NCBI GenBank assembly: GCA_024275855.1
Contig: JAJRYL010000089.1
Span: 1 to 6,754, forward strand
DNA: 6,754 nucleotides
Direction: 5' to 3'
DNA from: Deltaproteobacteria bacterium
GTDB taxonomy: Bacteria > Desulfobacterota > GWC2-55-46 > JADFVP01
The position numbers were made by a program, and so were the translations under genes. Under the pieces are notes generated by a model. It saw only the letters and a program-made list of their open reading frames with translations. It was not told the DNA's origin and ran no database searches. This document shows, one piece after another, positions 4,364-6,754 of this stretch; the stretch's first letter is position 1; each line of letters begins with the position of its first letter.

Positions 4364-5371
4364 ATGACTAAGGCGGTAGCATTACTCTCCGGCGGGCTCG
4401 ACTCTACGCTTGCCGTTAAGTTGATGATAGATCAGGGAATAGAGGTATACGCTCTTAACTTTACATCGGCCTTCTGCACATGTGATTCCGGGGCGAGAAA
4501 AGAGAGCGGCTGCAAGAGCGAGTCCCGCAGGGTGGCGGAAGAGTTCAATATACCGATAAAGGTAGTGCTTAAGGGTGACGATTATATAGACGTAGTTAGA
4601 GCGCCCAAGCACGGTTACGGCAAAGGCATCAATCCGTGCGTCGATTGCCGTATCTATATTTTTATTCGCGCCAAGGAGTATATGGAAGAGATAGGAGCCT
4701 CTTTTATAATTACCGGCGAGGTGCTCGGCCAGAGACCTATGAGTCAGCGCCGCGAGACAATGGGTATAATAGAGCGCGAGAGCGGGCTTGAGGGGCTTAT
4801 CGTTCGCCCTCTTTGCGCGCTTCAGATGGAGCCTACCATACCGGAAAAGAACGGAGTGATAGATAGAGAGTTGATGTTGGCCGTTGCCGGCAGGGGGCGC
4901 AGGCAACAGATGGACCTTGCCGACGATCTCGATATAAACGATTATCCGTGTCCCTCGGGCGGTTGTCTTTTAACCGACAAGATTTTTTCTAAAAAGGTGC
5001 GCGACCTGCTCGACCATAACGAAGAGGTCGATAAAAAAGATCTTGTTATGCTGCGCATAGGCAGGCACTTCAGGCACAATGGAAGCAAGGTTATAGTCGG
5101 GCGGGACGAGGCAGAGAATAAGCGCCTCACGGCCCTCTCTACACAGAAACAGATGCTTATAGAGCCTGTCGATTTTCCGGGACCCGTGGCAGTTGTTACC
5201 GAGGGTCTTGGAAACGGCGCACGCGATTTTGCGGGCGGGCTTGTTGTAAGGTACTCCGCCAAGACGGGCGACAGCGGACTTTTAAGGGCTACGCTAAATG
5301 GTGAGAGCGTTGAGTTTACGGCGCGAAGCCTTGAAAACGAAGGTATTGTAGAGGAGTCTAACCTGTGCTGA
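4364..5371 (+). CDS. ThiI-like PP-loop tRNA thiolation protein with C-terminal NFACT-R-like domain
   Basis: 335 residues. The PP-loop SGGLDS (9-14) marks an ATP pyrophosphatase that adenylates its substrate. Candidate sulfur-carrying or metal-binding cysteines follow: C38 and C40 (CTC), C50, and NPCVDC with C92 and C95. GEVLGQRPMSQ (118-128) is a strong family motif. The C-terminal part opens with PCPSGGCLLTD (195-205; C196, C201) and continues with MLRIGRHFR (229-237) and VGRDEAEN (245-252), which I recognise as the NFACT-R-type RNA-binding domain found fused to ThiI-like proteins. Databases often label this group as a tRNA thiouridine synthase or, misleadingly, a tRNA (5-methylaminomethyl-2-thiouridylate)-methyltransferase; no methyltransferase domain is visible. 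It lacks the N-terminal THUMP domain of classical ThiI, so the NFACT-R part probably supplies tRNA binding. The likely product is 4-thiouridine in tRNA, by family inference. A GGAG at 4350-4353 serves the ATG. Confidence 0.82.
   Translation: MTKAVALLSGGLDSTLAVKLMIDQGIEVYALNFTSAFCTCDSGARKESGCKSESRRVAEEFNIPIKVVLKGDDYIDVVRAPKHGYGKGINPCVDCRIYIFIRAKEYMEEIGASFIITGEVLGQRPMSQRRETMGIIERESGLEGLIVRPLCALQMEPTIPEKNGVIDRELMLAVAGRGRRQQMDLADDLDINDYPCPSGGCLLTDKIFSKKVRDLLDHNEEVDKKDLVMLRIGRHFRHNGSKVIVGRDEAENKRLTALSTQKQMLIEPVDFPGPVAVVTEGLGNGARDFAGGLVVRYSAKTGDSGLLRATLNGESVEFTARSLENEGIVEESNLC
5351..5356 (+). promoter_or_regulatory. Shine-Dalgarno GAGGAG inside the 3' end of the ThiI-like gene
   Basis: GAGGAG lies 8 nt upstream of the GTG at 5365-5367 that opens the bridging small ORF. 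It falls within codons for Glu-Glu of the ThiI-like protein, so it may be coincidental, but the spacing is ideal for initiation. Confidence 0.4.
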
Positions 5372-5469
5372 AGGCCGGTACCTCAAATGCAAAGTCAGAA
5401 GGCTTGAGAGAGGTTGACGCAGTATCGCCCGACGCCATCTTTCCCAAGAGGTCTCTTTGCACGCGTTAA
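5365..5469 (+). CDS. Possible 34-aa bridging small ORF between the two PP-loop genes
   Basis: GTG at 5365-5367 overlaps the end of the ThiI-like gene by 7 nt, and the frame stops with TAA at 5467-5469, 13 nt inside larE. It therefore spans the whole 85-nt gap and touches both neighbours, in a third reading frame, and has a well-spaced GAGGAG SD. The peptide is mixed and charged (segments KAGTSNAKSEGLREVDAV and SPDAIFPKRSL) with one cysteine near its end. It could be a real small protein, or a leader whose translation carries ribosomes to the weak TTG start of larE. No homologue is recognised; a 35-codon frame can arise by chance. Confidence 0.33.
   Translation: MLKAGTSNAKSEGLREVDAVSPDAIFPKRSLCTR
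5446..5451 (+). promoter_or_regulatory. Ribosome binding site that supports the TTG start of larE
   Basis: AAGAGG lies 5 nt upstream of TTG 5457-5459. The larE frame upstream holds no ATG or GTG before the in-frame TGA at 5415-5417, so TTG is the only usual start that keeps the conserved N-terminal helix. Confidence 0.6.
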
Positions 5470-6269
5470 AAAAGTACGAAAAGCTGAAAAAGATTTTAAA
5501 AGAGATGGGCTCCGTGCTTGTCGCCTTTTCCGGCGGAGTGGACTCAACCTTTCTGTTAAAGGTATCTAAAGATCAGCTTGGCTCTTTCGCGGCCGCGTTT
5601 ACCGCTACGTCTCCTACCTACCCGGAGCGGGAATTTAAAGAGGCATGCGCGCTTGCGAAGGGTTTCGGTGTAGAGCACCTTGTGGTGGAATCGAATGAAC
5701 TTAAGATAAAGAACTTTGCCGAGAACTCTACTAAACGTTGTTACTTCTGCAAAAGCGAACTCTTTACCATTGCCCGCACCCATGCCGACAGGCTCGGGTT
5801 AAAGCACGTAGCGGATGGCGCCAATGCCGACGACAGTCTCGACTACCGCCCTGGAAGCGTAGCGGCAGAAGAGATAGGGGTTAGAAGCCCGCTTCAGGAG
5901 GTCGGGCTTACCAAAGATGAAATCCGTTTTCTAAGCCGCTCGCTCTCGCTCTCTACATGGAACAAACCTGCTTTCGCCTGTCTATCGTCTCGCTTTCCGT
6001 ACGGAACCGAGATAACCGGACAGAGGCTTGAGATGGTGGCGAAAGGCGAGGAACTTCTTCGTTTATTAGGTTTTACCCAGTTCAGGGTACGGTACCACGA
6101 CACCATTGTGCGTATCGAGGTTACCCCGGGCGACATAGCGCGTTTTAGTGAAGAGCATGTGCGGAGACAGGTGATAGAGGGGATGAAGCTTGTTGGTTTC
6201 ACCTACATCACGCTCGATCTGCAGGGTTACAGAACAGGCAGCATGAACGAGGTTATAGACACGGCTTGA
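5457..6269 (+). CDS. larE: ATP-dependent sacrificial sulfur transferase LarE (TTG start)
   Basis: 270 residues, the normal LarE length. KYEKLKKILKEMGSVLVAFSGG leads into the PP-loop SGGVDS (25-30). Further family motifs are ATSPTYPEREF (50-60), STKRCYFCKSELF (91-103), DGANADDSLDYRPG (120-133), RSPLQEVGLTKDEIR (143-157), WNKPAFACLSSRFPYG (168-183), VRYHDTIVRIE (211-221) and FTYITLDLQGYRTGSMN (248-264). LarE uses ATP to adenylate the pyridinium dicarboxylate precursor and inserts sulfur to build the nickel-pincer nucleotide of lactate racemase and related enzymes. In Lactobacillus LarE one cysteine (C176) is sacrificed; here the aligned position is Ala174, with a cysteine next to it (C175), plus C95 and C98. 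That three-cysteine pattern matches the type reported to hold a 4Fe-4S cluster in Thermotoga, suggesting catalytic rather than sacrificial sulfur supply. No larA, larB or larC is visible. An intrinsic terminator follows. Confidence 0.92.
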   Translation: MHALKKYEKLKKILKEMGSVLVAFSGGVDSTFLLKVSKDQLGSFAAAFTATSPTYPEREFKEACALAKGFGVEHLVVESNELKIKNFAENSTKRCYFCKSELFTIARTHADRLGLKHVADGANADDSLDYRPGSVAAEEIGVRSPLQEVGLTKDEIRFLSRSLSLSTWNKPAFACLSSRFPYGTEITGQRLEMVAKGEELLRLLGFTQFRVRYHDTIVRIEVTPGDIARFSEEHVRRQVIEGMKLVGFTYITLDLQGYRTGSMNEVIDTA

Positions 6270-6303
6270 AGGTATTATTGATAGAGGTCGTGTTGCGCAA
6301 ATT

Positions 6304-6331
6304 CCGCTTCTTTTATAAGAGCGGTTTTTTT
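6304..6331 (+). terminator. Intrinsic terminator of the larE operon
   Basis: CCGCT-T-CTT (6304-6312, one bulged T) pairs with AAGAGCGG (6317-6324) as an 8-bp stem around a TTAT loop, followed by seven T residues (6325-6331). It lies 34 nt after the larE stop. On the minus strand the same stem is preceded by seven A and followed by AATTT, so it may also help end the convergent gene to its right. Confidence 0.9.
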
Positions 6332-6374
6332 GTGCGGAGATTGTCCGTACCCGATTTTGCCGGTCTTTTGTAAA

Positions 6375-6754
6375 TCAGAAGAGGCCTGAGGCGGTCTCTT
6401 CTTTAGCCTCTTCAAACCAGTCACGGATATGGTGTTTTTTTAACGCCCTGAAGAATCCGTTCTCGGTATCTATTATCTCCCAGACAGGTATAGGTGTATT
6501 CGATTCGAAGCCCTTGAATATTATTTCTCCGCACCGGTAGAAACCCTCTATGCTCTCTTTACCTTTAAGGCTCTCTATGCCGAACCAGAATTCAAGCGGA
6601 TCTACCGGAAGAAAAAAATTACTTTTAAACGGCGGTGCGAGGTCTTTTACAGAGACAACCTTTTTGAAGAATCTTTTCGCTCCCCTGTTATCTTTTATAT
6701 AGGCTTCGAGCGCCTCCTCGCTGAGCGCCTGCCCTTTGTTATAGAGGTCGGTGC
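6375..6754 (-). CDS. Unrecognised protein, C-terminal 125 residues
   Basis: The minus-strand frame is open from the right edge of the window to TGA at 6375-6377, giving 125 residues; no ATG occurs in it, so the start lies outside. The visible part reads as a soluble, mixed alpha/beta, aromatic-rich protein: a helical stretch (QALSEEALEAYIKDNRGAKR), then VVSVKDLAPPFKSNFFLPVD, the segment PLEFWFGIESLKGKESIEGF, a single cysteine (YRCGEIIFKGF), PIPVWEIIDTENGFFRALKK, and a charged tail ending EETASGLF. I see no catalytic motif, signal peptide or membrane segment and do not recognise a family. Codon use, including frequent ATA and CTT, resembles the neighbouring genes, so it is probably native. It converges on larE, with the shared terminator at 6304-6331 between them. 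Confidence 0.7.
   Translation of the reverse strand, partial: TDLYNKGQALSEEALEAYIKDNRGAKRFFKKVVSVKDLAPPFKSNFFLPVDPLEFWFGIESLKGKESIEGFYRCGEIIFKGFESNTPIPVWEIIDTENGFFRALKKHHIRDWFEEAKEETASGLF

Noticed and set aside
4382..4906. 174-codon minus-strand open frame opposite the ThiI-like gene
   Set aside because: It is fully antisense to a strongly supported conserved gene and its translation has no family resemblance.

Overview
The window looks like an ordinary chromosomal stretch of a free-living, probably anaerobic Gram-negative-type bacterium of middling GC content with heavy use of ATA isoleucine codons. The gene mix (PhnP-like hydrolase, EGY-like site-2 protease, small cytochrome-b5-like protein, ThiI/NFACT-R-type PP-loop protein, LarE) fits deep-branching lineages such as Desulfobacterota or Nitrospirota. 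That placement is an inference from gene content, not a taxonomic call. No rRNA, tRNA, CRISPR array, phage or transposon gene was recognised.

Layout. 1-258 (+): the C-terminal end of a DUF2130-type coiled-coil protein, with an intrinsic terminator overlapping its stop codon. 300-479 (+): a 59-aa GTG-started membrane-anchored zinc-ribbon protein. 480-877: intergenic between convergent genes; it may hold a 30-aa membrane mini-gene on the minus strand with its own promoter, and it has two hairpins. 878-1648 (-): PhnP-like metallo-beta-lactamase-fold hydrolase. 1649-1924: intergenic and rich in inverted repeats. 1925-4150 (-): a tight three-gene block read from high to low coordinates, AI-2E/PerM-type permease, M50 site-2 protease, and cytochrome-b5-like heme/ligand-binding protein. 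4151-4363: divergent regulatory region with a strong sigma70-type promoter for the plus strand. 4364-6269 (+): two PP-loop ATPase genes in tandem, a ThiI-like tRNA thiolation protein with a C-terminal NFACT-R-like domain and a LarE sulfur transferase started by TTG, with a possible 34-aa coupled small ORF bridging them. 6304-6331: an intrinsic terminator. 6375-6754 (-): the C-terminal part of an unrecognised protein running off the window edge.

How the genes fit together. The plus-strand pair at 4364-6269 reads as a sulfur-transfer operon: both proteins activate a substrate with ATP through an SGGxDS PP-loop and both carry candidate sulfur-handling cysteines. The minus-strand block is a membrane-protein operon ending in a small soluble ligand-binding protein. 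None of this is a clear new system. The points most worth attention are the paired sulfur-transfer genes with the small ORF between them, the near-perfect inverted repeat flanking their promoter, the M50/cytochrome-b5 coupling, and three small genes that a standard ATG-based, length-filtered gene call would miss.
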